A stretch of DNA of 64,000 nucleotides, taken from assembly GCA_949357655.1 (NCBI GenBank), contig CASHTG010000012.1, positions 2,108,001-2,172,000 of the forward strand. The letters are read 5' to 3'. The stretch comes from Parascedosporium putredinis (lineage: Eukaryota > Ascomycota > Sordariomycetes > Microascales > Microascaceae). The notes beneath the pieces were generated by a model that was not told the DNA's origin, did not search any database, and worked only from the letters and a program-made list of their open reading frames with translations. This document shows, one piece after another, positions 1-12,227 of the stretch. Position numbers and translations under genes: made by a program. Every line of letters starts with the position of its first letter. Positions within the stretch are counted from its first letter, which is position 1.

Positions 1-395
1 ATCCAGTGCAAGTAGATCTGTGAACTATCAATTACCACATCAATAATAATACCTAATCGATTGAAGAGCAGAGCAAGGCGCGACTTTCGCCAGGCCCCTC
101 CCACAATTCCCCCAATCCACCAAACCCCTCCATCGATCCATTCCCCCTTCCCCTCCCCCTCCATCACTCAAAACCCATTCCCACTGCTCACTAACCCGCC
201 CTGCCCATCTCAACCCACCACTACCTTGGGCTACTGAAAATTTTCCCTCCAAGACGCCGCTTCAGCCTTGGGACGTATAGTCACGCCTCCTTCACCTGCC
301 CACCTACCCCTCCTCGAAATCTTCTTCGCCCACCCAACCTTGGACGATAAACCCAGAGTGGTAGCCATTGCTGCCGCGTTTCAATCCCGTCCACT
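1..395. other. Upstream flank of the PP2C gene
   Basis: This stretch is pyrimidine-rich, with many C and T runs, as is common in fungal promoters and 5' leaders. The short open frames here show no recognisable protein features. It probably holds the promoter and 5' UTR of the phosphatase gene that starts at 396. Confidence 0.5.
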
Positions 396-2932
396 ATGGG
401 TCAAACCCTTTCCGAGCCCGTTGTCGAGAAGGTATGTCGTTTCTTGGCTTGCCAATCAATTGAGCCCCGCGTCGCCGTCACGCTTTGTCCCGCCCTCACG
501 AGATCGCCCTCTTCCACTTGACTTGTCTCCGCTGTCTCCTCACGGCATCCTGGCTTTTGCGTGGCCCAAGAGTCCATCGCGCCGAAATCGCCTTGCTCCG
601 CCTTTCCGCTTCGTCTAGAATGCTTTTCCTCGCCGTCCCTTGTCCTTCACCCCCGTCAACTCTACCCCTCCGTCGCTTCTGTTGCCCCGCCTCATGCTCA
701 TGATCGTCGCCCGTGATGACCGTCGGAACGCCGGCCTTGCCAGTTTGGACAGTGATTAGAGGGATATACTCCATGGTCTGAGATTGGGCACTCGCTGACT
801 CGTTTTGCGCTTGGTTTTCCCCATCATCTAGGCTTCGGCTCACGGCGAAGATGACCGCCTCCTCTACGGTGTTTCCGCCATGCAAGGCTGGAGAATCAGC
901 ATGGAGGATGCCCACACAACCGTTCTCGACCTCCTAGCCGGCGCTAGCAGCAGCGACACCAAGGCGCACCCTTCCAGGCTCTCCTTTTTCGGAGTTTTTG
1001 ATGGACACGGCGGTGACAAGGTGGCGTTGTTTGCTGGCGAGAACATCCACAAGATCGTCGCCAAGCAGGAGGCCTTCAAGTCTGGGAACTATGAACAGGC
1101 GCTGAAAGACGGATTTCTCGCCACTGATCGAGCCATCTTGAATGGTATGACATCTTCCCAAGCTTCCCCGGCCCATTTCGCGCGTCTTGCCTCCGCTGTA
1201 GCTTGTATATGGTGCCCGCGGAGGTCTTCGTGCTGAAATTATCCAACGGAATCATCCCTTGCTATCATCTCCGATCCGGCCTATTCTACCTCGTCCCCCA
1301 TTTCCTTTGCTATCTCCGAGACTTTTTCTAACATCCCCACCCTTTAATGCAGATCCCAAATATGAAGATGAGGTTTCCGGCTGTACCGCCTGCGTGGGCT
1401 TGATCACCGACGACAAAGTTTATATTGTTAGTTTATTCCCAGCCGAAGCAGTTAACATAATCCGCTTCGGACACTTCATACCCTAGCGGTGATCACCTCA
1501 GCTGATATGTATATGCGGTAGGCCAACGCCGGCGACTCCCGCGGTGTGATTGGTATCAAGGGCCGAGCGAAGCCCCTGTCCCAAGATCATAAACCTCAGC
1601 TCGAAGGTACGCTCTTCAGGCCCTCTCCTCCCTACCCCGTCCAGCCCCATACCATGTATCTCTTCCCGTTGGTGTTGTACCTATAAAGCCTCCTCGTGTG
1701 CCGCCCTCTAACCGCATGCTTGCCACTAACCTCTTTTTCGCTCGTCCGCGTCTACACAAATATAGCCGAAAAGAACCGTATCACCGCCGCTGGTGGCTTT
1801 GTCGATTTCGGCCGAGTAAACGGAAACCTTGCCCTTTCCCGTGCAATCGGAGATTTCGAATTCAAGAAGAGCGCCGAGCTCCCTCCCGAGGCCCAGATTG
1901 TCACCGCGTTCCCAGATGTCGAAATCCACGACTTCACTGATGACGACGAGTTCCTCGTTCTTGCTTGCGACGGTATGTGAAAACAATCATGCCATGTGAT
2001 GTGATGGCGGCGGGTCTGGATCGAAGAAAGCTTGGTACTAACGACATATGTTGGCTGGTAGGCATCTGGGATTGTCAATCTTCTCAGGCGGTTGTCGAAT
2101 TTGTTCGTCGCGGCATTGCCGCGAAGCAGGATCTCGACAAGATCTGTGAAAACATGATGGACAACTGTCTGGCGTCCAACTCGGATACTGGCGGCGTTGG
2201 CTGCGATAACATGACCATGACTATCATTGGTTTCCTCAGGGGTCGCACCAAGGAGGAGTGGTATGAGGAGATTGCCCGCCGGGTAGCGAATGGAGACGGA
2301 CCTTGCGCTCCTCCTGAATATGGTACGAATGACCCTGAGGAGACGGCCTGAACGTGCCTATCCCTTGTTTTTGCTTTCTTTCTTTCCCACTATTTTCTGG
2401 GGCCGGGCCCATCCTTTCAACCCCCTCCTTTACTTTGCCATATGCCCTCCCTTCGTTACCGGCGTTCTGTCTGCGTTTAGAGAATGGGTTATTATTGCGG
2501 GGTTTCCATGTCCGTACTAGCTCAAGGGAGGCTTGAAGTGGGTTGCTGCTATGCGAAAGAGGACACGCTTGGCTAATCGATGATATTTTCTTCTTTCTGT
2601 TTCCAGCCGAATTCCGAGGTCCTGGTGTTCATCACAACTTTGACGACAGTGACAGCGGCTACGATAACACGGAGCTGGAGCAGCGCAGCCGGTCCCTTGG
2701 CCTCGCCGGCTATCAAGGCCGCGTCATCTTCCTTGGTGACGGCACCGAGGTCCACACCAACCCCTCAGACGACGCTGATATGGTAGACCAGACGGAGGAG
2801 GATAAGGATCTAGTAAGCCAGGTTACCAAGAGCGACAAGAAGGAGGAGGTCGTAACCGATGCCAAGGAGTTGGCCGATAACGCAAAGGCGGAAACTGAGC
2901 AAACCAAGGCGGATGATGTCAAGAAGGACTAG
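396..2932 (+). CDS. ptc2: PP2C-type serine/threonine phosphatase (Ptc2/Ptc3-like)
   Basis: This is a metal-dependent protein phosphatase of the PP2C family; yeast Ptc2/Ptc3 switch off stress MAPK and checkpoint kinases. I read seven exons: 396-431, 832-1144, 1353-1426, 1522-1606, 1766-1972, 2062-2322 and 2607-2932, all with GT-AG borders, giving 433 residues without a frame break. The start gives MGQTLSEPVVEK, and exon 2 continues with the PP2C signatures GWRISMEDAH, FFGVFDGHGG, NAGDSRGVIG, GNLALSRAIGDFEF, LACDGIWDCQSSQAVVEF and GCDNMTMTI, which carry the metal-binding aspartates. The C-terminal ~100 residues are acidic, Lys-rich and probably disordered. The first intron is unusually long (400 bp). 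MGxxxS at the N-terminus is compatible with N-myristoylation (inference). Assignment to the Ptc2/3 branch rests on the start and length and is less certain than the family. Confidence 0.95.
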
Positions 2933-3734
2933 AGGAGTGGGAGGAGTAGCAAAAGGGGAAAGAGAACCACTTTCCAGCTTTTGTTACCATCTTTATCCCT
3001 CACCCTCCCTCTTCACCTTCGAACCCCCCTCCCACCCCCATTTTTCTCTTTTTAACGTACCAAGCAAACTCGTGTCATTTTCTTTTTCCATGGAAAGGTG
3101 CTGCGGAGGCATGTTGCGGTTATGAGGTCTTGCGATTTTAACTATTTCCCCCAGCCCGCCTCCTTATGAAACGTCGTGCGGTCCCTTATATACATGTGTT
3201 TTGACTACGTGGATATTTTGCCCAGCAATGTGCATATCCATTTGCCATGCGACAGACTGAGCGGCCATTCCCTCATTCCCATAATCCTCTTCGTCGTATC
3301 GTGGAGCCACTTCCAAGGTCTCCGGCCGATCCCAGTTCTCGCTCGACTCCATCTCCTCGTGCATCAAGAAAACGGATGTAGAAACGCATAGCCACAGTCC
3401 TACCGGGAAGATTGGCAAACAGGCAGCGGGACGCAAGGTGGACAGGGCGGAGGCGATGAGGTTTCATTAGGGAGTCACTCAAGTCGGGAGACCCTTGGAC
3501 CTCGACTAGGGATGGAGAGGGAAAAAGAGAGAGAAAAGAATAAGGGAGGACGGGTATTATTGAACTACACTTTCACGTCTTCTCTTTCGTCTTCGTTATA
3601 CTATACATGGGAGACAATCCTCGAAACAGTAGATAAACCAACAGGGTGGGTAGGCAGGTGGGGGTTTAAAAAAACACAAAGAAAGGACAAAACTCCCGAG
3701 CCAGCCTCGTCTATATCCCTCAGTCTCCGTTTAT
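2933..3734. other. Convergent intergenic region
   Basis: This is the 3' flank of the phosphatase gene (+) and of the PPR gene (-). Its first half is T/C-rich and probably includes the phosphatase 3' UTR. A minus-strand open frame at 3164-3436 has a hydrophobic start and an acidic middle, but I recognise no family and do not call it a gene. Confidence 0.4.
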
Positions 3735-6248
3735 TCACAGAGATCCGGTACTCCCAACGCTGCTACTACTACTACTCTCGGCCGGTCGAGCTTCGGGTTC
3801 CGAGGGTTCGGATGCTTCCTTCACCCACTCCGGGACGTCTTCATCATCAAACTCTTCCTCCTCCGTGGTTGCCGGCGGGTTTGTGGCGTTGGACGCTGTC
3901 GGATCCGGCCGCTTGAGGGGGTTTCCTGATTGTGAGCTTGCAGGGTAGGCTGGGATTGGTGAGACATGATGAGGACGCGGCTGGGCGAGAATCGAACGTA
4001 GGGGTAGTTTCGTGGGTTGCGGAACCACTCGTCCGGGTGGTTGTGGAAGATGGCGGCCGTGGTTAGCCGTATCGTGACCTTTCGGGTCTTGCCTTCTCTG
4101 CCGCCTTTGACGGGAATCTCCAGCGTCTTGTCGCGGACAGAGTCACTGATTGATAGTACATGGGAACCGGGCTGGCCAGAGTATTCGTCGCACAGGGCCA
4201 TGAGCTGTTTGTCGTAGGCCCAGGCCTTCTTGATCATTTCTGAAAGCGGGATGATTGGGTTATAGCCGTGCCAAACGGTCCGGATGAGCTTCGAAATCAC
4301 CGCCCCCTTGTGCTCCTTTTGCTCGGGATGGGTGGCAAGCTCCTCGTTGAAGGAGTTTCTAATCTCCAAGGGCACGTAGGCGGGCATTCCAAAGTAACCC
4401 AAGAGTCGTTCCGTCTTGGCTTTTTAAGATTGGGAGACATGTGGTAGCCCCGCGAATTCAATTGCCGAGAGACTCTGAATCTCGTGGCGAACGAGGTGGT
4501 TTCTTGGAGGCAGTCATATGCCCACAATACGGCCATGACGTTGGGAAGCCCACAGTTCCATGCAATCGTGGAAAGGTCTCGGGTGAAGTGGTGGGACTTG
4601 TTGCACCATGGCAGCTTCTCGATCCTTTCCAAGAGGGACAACGCCCCGGGGAAATCATTAGTTACACGCATGGTGGTAAGCATCGTTATAAAGGTCGTCG
4701 TGGTGGGGAGCTTCCTGTACTCGGTTTCGAAGTGGTCGAGGAGCTCGAAGCACATATCGGAGCGTCCAAAGTGGCCGCACACGTTGAGCATCCTGTTGAG
4801 GGCTGTGACGGAGGGCCAGGTCGGGCCATACGCCTCATCCATTTGCTTGCAGAACTCTTTGACGGTCTTGCCCCCTTCAACCGCGCGGTGCATATCGAAG
4901 CCGACGAGGTCCCTGACCATGTCGTTGACGGCGTGAGGGTTTTGGAGGAGGCCGAGGCTGTCCATGGACCTCACAATATCCCGCTTCGCCTGCTCGTCCG
5001 ACACCATTTGTAGGAAGAAACGCCAGGTCGAATAATTGGGAACACAGCCGTAGCCGTCCATGAAGTTAAGCATTTGGTTGAAGTTGTTCAAGTCTCGGAC
5101 CTTGGCAGATCCATAGAGGAACTTGTTGAAGACGTCGACGTCGACGGGCAGCTTTCGAATTTGCAGCTGGGTAAAAGGCGGCGCGCGTGCGGCCTAAAGG
5201 CAAGGCCCCGTTCTTCCATGAACTCCAACGCTAGCTTGAAGGCCGACACAGTCACGGCATCGGCGGCGGACCGGTCTCGGAACGCCTCATGGATGAGAAC
5301 CATGACGACTTCGTCGGTCGCTTGAGGGGTGCCGTAGAATTCGATGGCCCGGTGGGGTCGTAGTTTGACGAGGGTGAGGGTGCGGATATATTGGAAGAAG
5401 GAGAACTGGTCCCAGGTTCGGGGTTTCGGAAGATCCTCGAGGCGGTGGTTCCAGAAGTAAGGGGATTTCCTGTCCTTCATTAGTGAGCGGGGCTGGTGTG
5501 TGATTTTGCTGGCGATGCATATTTCTTTCGCCAAAACGGGATCGCCGCGGAGGAGGGAGGCGTCCGGGTTCGAGGGATCGGGTGCGAAGACCTGGGCGTC
5601 CTCGCAGACGTCGAGGATGATGTGCGTCGCGTCGTTGACGGCCACATCGTCACCGGACAGGAGGACGGCCGAGCGGCCGTCGCCCTCCATGCCCTTGTAC
5701 AGTTCAATCTCGCAGCCGGTACGACCGTGTATATCCCATATATTGTTATCAAGGTTAGTGGTGAGGGTCTTGATGTACTCGGTAGGCACGACGATTTTGA
5801 GCGCGTGCTTCGTCCACGGGCGGTTTCGCTTCGGCGTCCGCTTCTCCAGCAGCCGCAGGGTATCGGTCCACGAGGGCATGGCGAGCCCCTGAGCCTTCAG
5901 GTGTTCTTCCTGCATGATCTGGGAGGTGACGCTCCGATGCACGGCGGCCTCGTTGCGCATCCGCGCCCTTGAAGTCGGGTAGGACAGCAGGGGCTTCACC
6001 AGCTCGGGGTTCTTGGGGACGCGGAGCGACTTGTTGGCGATGGGCTTCAGGTTCGGGACCTTGTCCCATGTGTTTGCCGCGCGCCTAGATGATGGAGCCT
6101 GCGCCGCGCCGGGCAGTCCGCTGATGCATCTGAAGCTCCGTGGTACGGCTGCGCACCGGGAGCATAAGGAGGGCGGCATGGGAGGCCGCGCCACGGTCCC
6201 GAGGGCCCCGAGACGGTGCCTCCATTGTGCCTCAATTCCCCGTAGCAT
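3735..6248 (-). CDS. Pentatricopeptide-repeat protein with KH-like region, probably mitochondrial
   Basis: The product looks like the large fungal PPR proteins that bind mitochondrial RNA. The N-terminus (MLRGIEAQWRHRLGALG...) is Arg/Ala-rich like a transit peptide. At about residues 145-225 a KH-like segment is visible (IVVPTEYIKTLTTNLDNNIW, GRTGCEIELYKG, GDDVAVNDATHIIL). Downstream are helical PPR-type units such as TVSAFKLALEFMEERGL, DVDVFNKFLYGSAKVRD and GCVPNYSTWRFFLQM. The C-terminus is acidic and Ser-rich (EEEEFDDEDVPEWVKEA). The frame is broken three times: near 5173-5176 (A4 run on +), 4421-4425 (T5 run) and about 3955-3968. Each is consistent with one missing base; the corrected length is 838 residues. 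No intron is needed. The RNA target cannot be inferred. The breaks could mark a pseudogene, but the same pattern in essential neighbours argues for sequence error. Confidence 0.75.
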
Positions 6249-6851
6249 AGGCTAGACTCATCGCATGCTTGACACTGCGACGAGTAGGGTATCCGAGGGC
6301 GAAGAGGGATAATGGGGTGGCGGTGGAGCTGAAGCGGGCGAGGGTAGGCGTTGGGAAAATGCGGATGGTGATAGGTGTCGATGATGGAGTGTGGCAGATG
6401 TCGTCCCTACAGACATGGAAATTTCGACGGAAGGAAAAAAAAGTCATAGGTTGCTCTGATTGGTTGTTGCGGAGACACAGCTGGTCGCTCTTCAACGAAC
6501 TGAAATGATGACTAACATCAACCAACCTTCTCCAAGTCACCCGTGACCAAGCTTGTGGTCACGTGTCTATCTGAAGCTCCCGGCGGCATGGCCCTGGGAC
6601 AGTATAATCGTAGACGTCTTTGCCGACCCTGCTTGCACCCGGGCCCATATAGAGGGCCTTCTCCTTTATCTATGATGAATACATCGTAAGGCTGATCGAT
6701 GCGCGTTGAATTAGTGGTAATACAGAGGATATCATCGTATCAGGTATACGTATACATAAAAATTACATTCCCCTCCTCATATCCTCCCTCCCTTCGCCCT
6801 CCCATCCTTATGCGTATATGCGTACATGCCGAGTATACAATTCATCCTTGG
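6249..6851. other. Intergenic region between two minus-strand genes
   Basis: It should contain the promoter of the PPR gene and the 3' UTR of the DysF gene. The minus-strand open frame at 6232-6540 overlaps the PPR start in another frame and has no protein features I recognise. Confidence 0.4.
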
Positions 6852-8371
6852 TCAAAAATGCAATCCCCTCCACCCCTTGCGTGTTGTGTTCCTACGAAGG
6901 CCCGGCTTCGTCCTGCTGAGATGGCCGGTTCCGGGGCCCGGCGGGGCCAGCAGGGCCGCTCTGATCAACGCCTTCCCATTTCTCTCCCCATCCCTTGGAT
7001 GGTCGGACACCGTTGGCGGTTTCCCCTTTTCCACCATGCCCTTGATATCACTCCAGTAGGCTAGTTTCCTAACCTCTTCGTCGGCGTGCTTGACGGCGAT
7101 TTCGAGGCTCGCCTTTCGTTCCTGCAGCTCCGGGGTGGCCTCTTTCTCGAGCTCTTGCGTCGTGTGGTCCAGAGCAGAGGATATGTTGGAAAGGAGCAGC
7201 TTCCGGGACGCCTGAAACACGAAAATAACCATAATCTCGTGCATATGGGGGCCCAGGTTGTGGAGATCGCCGCTTCCATGCTCCAGGTAGTTTCCGACGG
7301 CCTCGAGCTTCTCGCGGTCGATTCTCGCCTTTCGTAAAACATGCAGTAGCGTGTCCATGTCGGCGATGCGGTCGTGGACGGGGTCAAAGACGGATTCGGC
7401 ATCCGAGCGCTGGCTGCTGAAGCTCAGCCTTGCACTTGCGACCCCGGTGCTGCTTCCGCGGCTCCTCGAGCGGGAATGGCTCTGCCTCGAGCTGCTCGGG
7501 GAGACGACTGTGAAGTAATCTGTGCTCAAAAGGTGGGGATCGGTCGCGGTCGCGAGGAGACACTCGGGGTCCTTCTTGACGCGCTTACGAATCCAGGCTC
7601 GCCTTCGTACAAAGGAATTCCACCAGTGAGGGCCGTGCCATGAAAACCTTTTGGAAAACATGAAAGAGTACTCCCACCCGCCTTCGTCGACATCGTGGTG
7701 GTGGTGGATACGCCATTCTGGCCACGCCCACTCCCAAGTTGGGTCTGGCAGCTGGGTCGTCTGAGGATCGGTAGGGCTCGTCTTGTGGAAAGAGTTCGTC
7801 CACGGAGGCGGGTCAAGATTGCCCAGAGCCTTGGAAGAAAACAGGGTAACTCCGCACAAGATCCCACCGCGTTCATTTTCGTACAGAATGTCGACGACAT
7901 CATCACCTTCGCGTGTTGGGGCTTTTGACAGCTTTTTTCTGCTTTTTGTTGTAGTCGTCTTGACGACGGAGGGAGTCGCGTCTAGAATTAGGGAAGGAAG
8001 CCCCGGGTGGTTAGAGATAGTTCACAGCCAGACTCGCTGTCGTCTCGCAACTCACCAAGTATCTCGATGGAGGGGCCGCGGCCATGACCTCGGCCTTCCC
8101 TTCCTGCCTGCTCAGCACTGCCGCTCGTCGGCTGGGTCCCGTCTCCGGTGGGGGATGCGTTGCCAGACTCCGCTGACGAGCCCGGGGACACATTGGTATC
8201 CTGCGGCTGGGTGGAGGGTTCCCCGCGACTTGCCCCTACAGACACGTTGGATTTCGAACTATCGTTGACAAGGATATCTGGCGCGCCATCGTCATCAACG
8301 AGGGCAATCTCATGGTCATAATCGGTCTCCTTCAAGCCAGACACCCGACGCGAGGTCCGCACGCGAGGCAT
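6852..8371 (-). CDS. DysF (peroxin/ferlin) domain protein, Spo73/Mug65-like
   Basis: I read two exons, 8056-8371 and 6852-7981, joined in phase 1 (GTGAGT donor, TTCTAG acceptor), giving 481 residues with no frame break. I chose the start at 8371 (MPRVRTSRRV) because it leads directly into DHEIALVDDD; an in-frame upstream codon at 8392 is possible. After a Ser/Pro/Gly-rich N-terminal 100 residues comes a paired DysFN/DysFC domain (about 130-230): DILYENERGGILCGVTLFSS and DPPPWT, then GGWEYSFMFSKRFSWHG and FVRRRAWIRKR, with the expected Trp/Arg pattern. The second half is helical and charged. DysF domains occur in Pex30-family peroxins and in yeast Spo73/fission yeast Mug65, which help shape the spore membrane. 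I see no strong transmembrane segment here, so the Spo73/Mug65 type fits better than Pex30. The exact role is not shown by sequence. Confidence 0.85.
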
Positions 8372-11114
8372 TGCTAGTGCGCCTACCACCAATGTTGCGC
8401 AGCATGAAGCATGTAAGGCCTAAAGGTAATAGCGAGATGAGACCAAAAGGTAGCGGCAGACGATGATTTAGAAGGGGCAGGTTGAGCTTGCCCAGCCAAG
8501 GGGGCGATTACGAGCACACTGGAATGATAGACAATGGTAACCCGAGGAGCTCGGAGGGGATGAAGGGATGGAACACAAGCCAAGGTGTGGCCCTCCAACG
8601 GGCAAAGGGCGGCGGGGTCTTGCAGAAGGTGACAAGGAGAAGGCCCGGGGGAGAAAAGGCAAGGAGACAAAGGGAGGGAGAGTGGGATTATGGATAAATT
8701 CCCGTCCTGTAGGGCTGATAGGAATGTGGATTCTTCGAGGCACCCGAGGTTTTCAGAGGTTCAATGGGCCGGCTTAGTATTACAGGAGGAGTCAGAGAGA
8801 GATCGATTAGGACGTCGGTTGCTGGCAGGGATCAGGGATGATTGTACAATGGAGATGGAGAGGTGGGAAAGGACTCGGAGGCCTGTGACGTCGACGGGAA
8901 TGGGCTTAGATGGGTCAAGCTGGCACTGGCCAGCTTGATCGACGCAAGATCAATTTGAACGAGCCGGTGCAGCTGTTGAGACTGCTGGGTTGATCAATTT
9001 GACCTACACCTGCACCTGCACCTGAAATGAACTTGGGCCAGCAACTGGGGCTGATGCACGCTAGCGGGGCACTGTGCAGTACTGAAATTGATAATGAAAT
9101 TGATCGCCAAGGACTCGATCCGACAAGTAGCTTGAGCAGCCTGGATCCATCGATCCATCCACCATTGGATGGACATGGCACGCTGAATGATCGACCACAT
9201 GTGCCTGGGCACCTTGTCCCGCTTGAAGTTTAAAAGACATCCATTCGCTTGGAGGTGTGGCCGGCGTATTATCAAATGTCTCAATTGGTCACTGAATCCC
9301 GCAGCATTGATGGATCCAATGGATATGTTGCAATTCGTGGGCGAGAGCTTAAGATGGAGAGCATGCAGCAGCACAAGGCTCAGAAAACCACCATCAATCA
9401 ATGAACAAGAAGAAGAAAGAGCTGGTGGGTATTTCAGTCCATCTGAAGGTATGGCCGTTTTCGCAAACGGCCAAGGCCTTGAGTACATGTCAGCAAAAGA
9501 GGTCAATAAATTGTTCAAGTGAAGGTTGACGTTCATCAATTAGATCTAGTATCAACTAGAACGTGCACTCACTGTGCACTCACTGGTGCGTCGATGCTGG
9601 AGCTTGTGTGGGTTACTGCGGATCTCTCCATGTCAAAGGAGACTGTAATCCTGGGTGACAATGCAAAGCATTCTCGATGAGCAGATCAGGACGACCATCG
9701 CATTGTCAACACGCTAATCCCACACGACCAAGCCTCGTACTAATGATACAATAGATGTACCATGGCAAGCTTGCGTGTCGAAGACTCTACAACCCCCGAG
9801 CTGGGCTGGCCATTCCGCCCAGTATGTCTCCGTCTAGCCATTCCCTGGACGAAGTATATAGCATTGATGTGCCCTTTTGGTTCCTTACTCTGCTCGGCGC
9901 AGGTGGGCAGTCTTCTTGTCCTTTGACGATAACGCAGGAAACATTGAAGACCTTGGGCGCTCAAAGTCGTGAACGTGGTCCACGACATTGATCAAGAACA
10001 GGACCCGTTTAGCGCCGCCTCTCTGTAGCTTTTGCGGGGACCACCAGTTGACGGCACCTTCAGAATGATGTCATCGGCGGCGCCTCGTTTTCCATGCAAA
10101 GCTCATGGGGCATATCCCACGCTATGAATCACCTTCGTGAAGAGCTCGCCAGCGAGTTATGGTCTCCGGTGCGCAAGGACAGCCCGTTTTTAAAGGTGCA
10201 AATTAAGCAGATTTTTTCCGTTTTCATGTGAAGCAGAGGAGGCAGAGCATACACTGCCAGCGCGTGTCGGAATAATATGAGGGCTACCGCCTCGAGAATG
10301 GGTACCAAAGGGCTGCATCAAATATTTTTGCTGATGATAATGGATTTCATTTTGTCCTTCTCCCATTTGATCAAGGCTAGGCAAAGCCAGGTGGGTTTCC
10401 TAGTTCCCCATACGCCAAACCATGCCCTGCCGCCCATGTCCCGTTTGGCAAAAACCAATCTTCGACTGTGAGAAGCTTTACGTCATGTCTTGGTCTTGGA
10501 GGAGGGTTGCGTCCCCGCCGGCCAGCAATTGGATCAAAGCAACGAGCAAGGGTAGTGGAAAGACGCGGGCAAAAGCTCCCTCGCAGAACGGAAAAAGAAA
10601 AACCAACTTTAAAGGTGCGATTGGTGACATCAGATCATCCCGGACACGCGGGGCGGCACTGTACAGGCAAGACTGGACTGCAATATCCAGCATCATCGTC
10701 AGAGGGTCCGCCGTGCCCCGTTCGGCCATCACCCGTTTCGCAGGTTGTCACGTACCAAGTCTGCGTCTGATGGAAAATGAACAATCCATGTACCGTCCTC
10801 AGACTGATGGCTGGGTGATACCCTCTGCACGCTCACTCGGCTTTGCTGGCTGGCAGCCCAGTTTCCCCTCCCATCACGAAAGAAATCCCCATTGGAACTG
10901 GGTTTGTAGATCAATGCTGCATGGTTACGAGGAGAGAGATCCATATTTGTCCGTGTATATATGGCAAGACCACCCCCTCCTTCTTCCACATCACCATCAT
11001 TGTACTCAACTACCCGCCACTATTCCCAGACAGCTTGCCAACATCCTCCTTCATAACCACTTCACTCTCACATACTCCGTGCAATACTTGCTACTACAAC
11101 CTCATCCACCCAAC
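8372..11114. other. Large divergent intergenic region
   Basis: It lies between the DysF gene (-) and the LEA-like gene (+), so both promoters are expected here. Open frames such as 8994-9539 (-) and 10422-11240 (+) show no domain and no fungal-like codon bias. The second runs in frame into the LEA-like start but covers its leader. A TATA-like GTATATATGG lies near 10956, about 150 bases before the ATG. There is an exact direct repeat of GTGCACTCACT near 9564-9584. Confidence 0.4.
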
Positions 11115-11791
11115 ATGTCGCGATCTAAGCTTCCCACCTTCCTCGCCCTCACCACCGCCGGTGGTATTGGCTACTACCTCTACCAGGCCGGAGGCAACCC
11201 CAAGCTTGCCAAGCAGAAAATCAAGCGTTCGTGTACCTAATTCATTTGTTTTTTTTTCTTTTTCGCCGACCTGCCTCCCGTTCGTCGCACCTTGCGCGGC
11301 GCATGATGGAATTGAAAAACAGAGTCAAAAGTGTCTGAGCATGATCCCGCTAACGCCACATCAATCACAGATGACGCTTCCACCCACCTTCCTGGCGGAC
11401 ACCCCAGGCCCACGGCTGCCACTGAGGTCGGAAGCAAGATTGACGATGCTGTACGTTGAACCCGATTCTCACCACTTTGTTTCTCTCTTTTCTTTTCTGT
11501 TTCTCTTTCTTTTCATTTTGGGGCTTTGATCTGCCTCTCTCCCTGCCATAAGCACCTCATGCTTTCGAGCTAAGAGCTCCGGTCGAGCTAGCCAGAATGA
11601 CGTCACTAACAAGGTTTCAAACATCATGACAGGCGTATGAGGCGGAAAAGTCTCTCAACAACGCGAAGCACAACGTCGAGGCCTACGCGAGGGAGAGGAA
11701 GAACGAAATCATCCGGGGCATCGACAAGGCCGACCACAAGATTGAGGAGAGCGCCGCCAAAGCCAAGGGTTGGTTCTCTTCTGGAAAATAA
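11115..11791 (+). CDS. Small LEA-like protein with N-terminal membrane anchor (calcofluor white hypersensitive-type)
   Basis: Three exons, 11115-11226, 11371-11450 and 11633-11791, give 116 residues with clean GT-AG junctions. The N-terminus MSRSKLPTFLALTTAGGIGY has a short hydrophobic helix (about residues 7-23). The rest is hydrophilic and Ala/Glu/Lys-rich, with amphipathic helix repeats (EAEKSLNNAKHNVEAYARER, IIRGIDKADHKIEESAAKAK) typical of LEA-like and apolipoprotein-like proteins. Fungal relatives are often annotated 'calcofluor white hypersensitive protein'. A role at a membrane under stress is inference. The hydrophobic N-terminus could also act as a mitochondrial signal. Exon 1 is preceded by a long pyrimidine-rich leader. 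Confidence 0.75.
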
Positions 11792-12227
11792 ATCCGGCCG
11801 CCTCTTGCACAAACCCGAGTCTTCTCTCTAATAATTAAACCCCGGGCAAAAAGAAGGGGGGCAAGTCCCGGAATCGGATGAACCCAAATACCCAGTCCCT
11901 TCTTGTATGGTGTTATATCGCTTGTATGAATGGAAGAATAGTATGATTCTGTCAAGGCCATGGTGGGGGCAGGAGGACGAGATGGGAGTTGAGATATCAA
12001 CTGGAACGCATGTCCATAGGAGACGCCAACATAATTTCAATACAAACCCTGATCAAATCGTTCAAGACCACAATCTTTGCCAAAGGAATTTCTTGCTTGC
12101 GTGCTATATTCTATACAATACATTCAATCTATCGTTTTGCCGAAAAGAAGCTGCTCCCACCCATCACATCGCGCGCCGTCGCTGGCCGTGAAAATCGTCC
12201 GCGGATCCTACCGTTACATCCATCGTT
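11792..12227. other. Convergent 3' flanks
   Basis: This is the region between the LEA-like gene (+) and the end of PRP6 (-). It is AT-richer than the genes, as expected for two 3' UTRs. I see no further feature. Confidence 0.5.

Noticed and set aside
5165..5290. A short intron in the PPR gene to explain the frame change near 5175
   Set aside because: The only usable acceptor would need a donor that deletes a well-formed PPR helix (SAFKLALEFMEERGL). One missing base in an A4 run explains it better.
8994..9539. 181-codon minus-strand open frame in an intergenic region
   Set aside because: There is no recognisable domain, the codon use is unlike the called genes, and a chance frame of this length is expected in 64 kb.
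10422..11240. 272-codon frame running in phase into the LEA-like protein
   Set aside because: The upstream part has promoter- and leader-like composition and no protein features. The ATG at 11115 gives the family's usual N-terminus.
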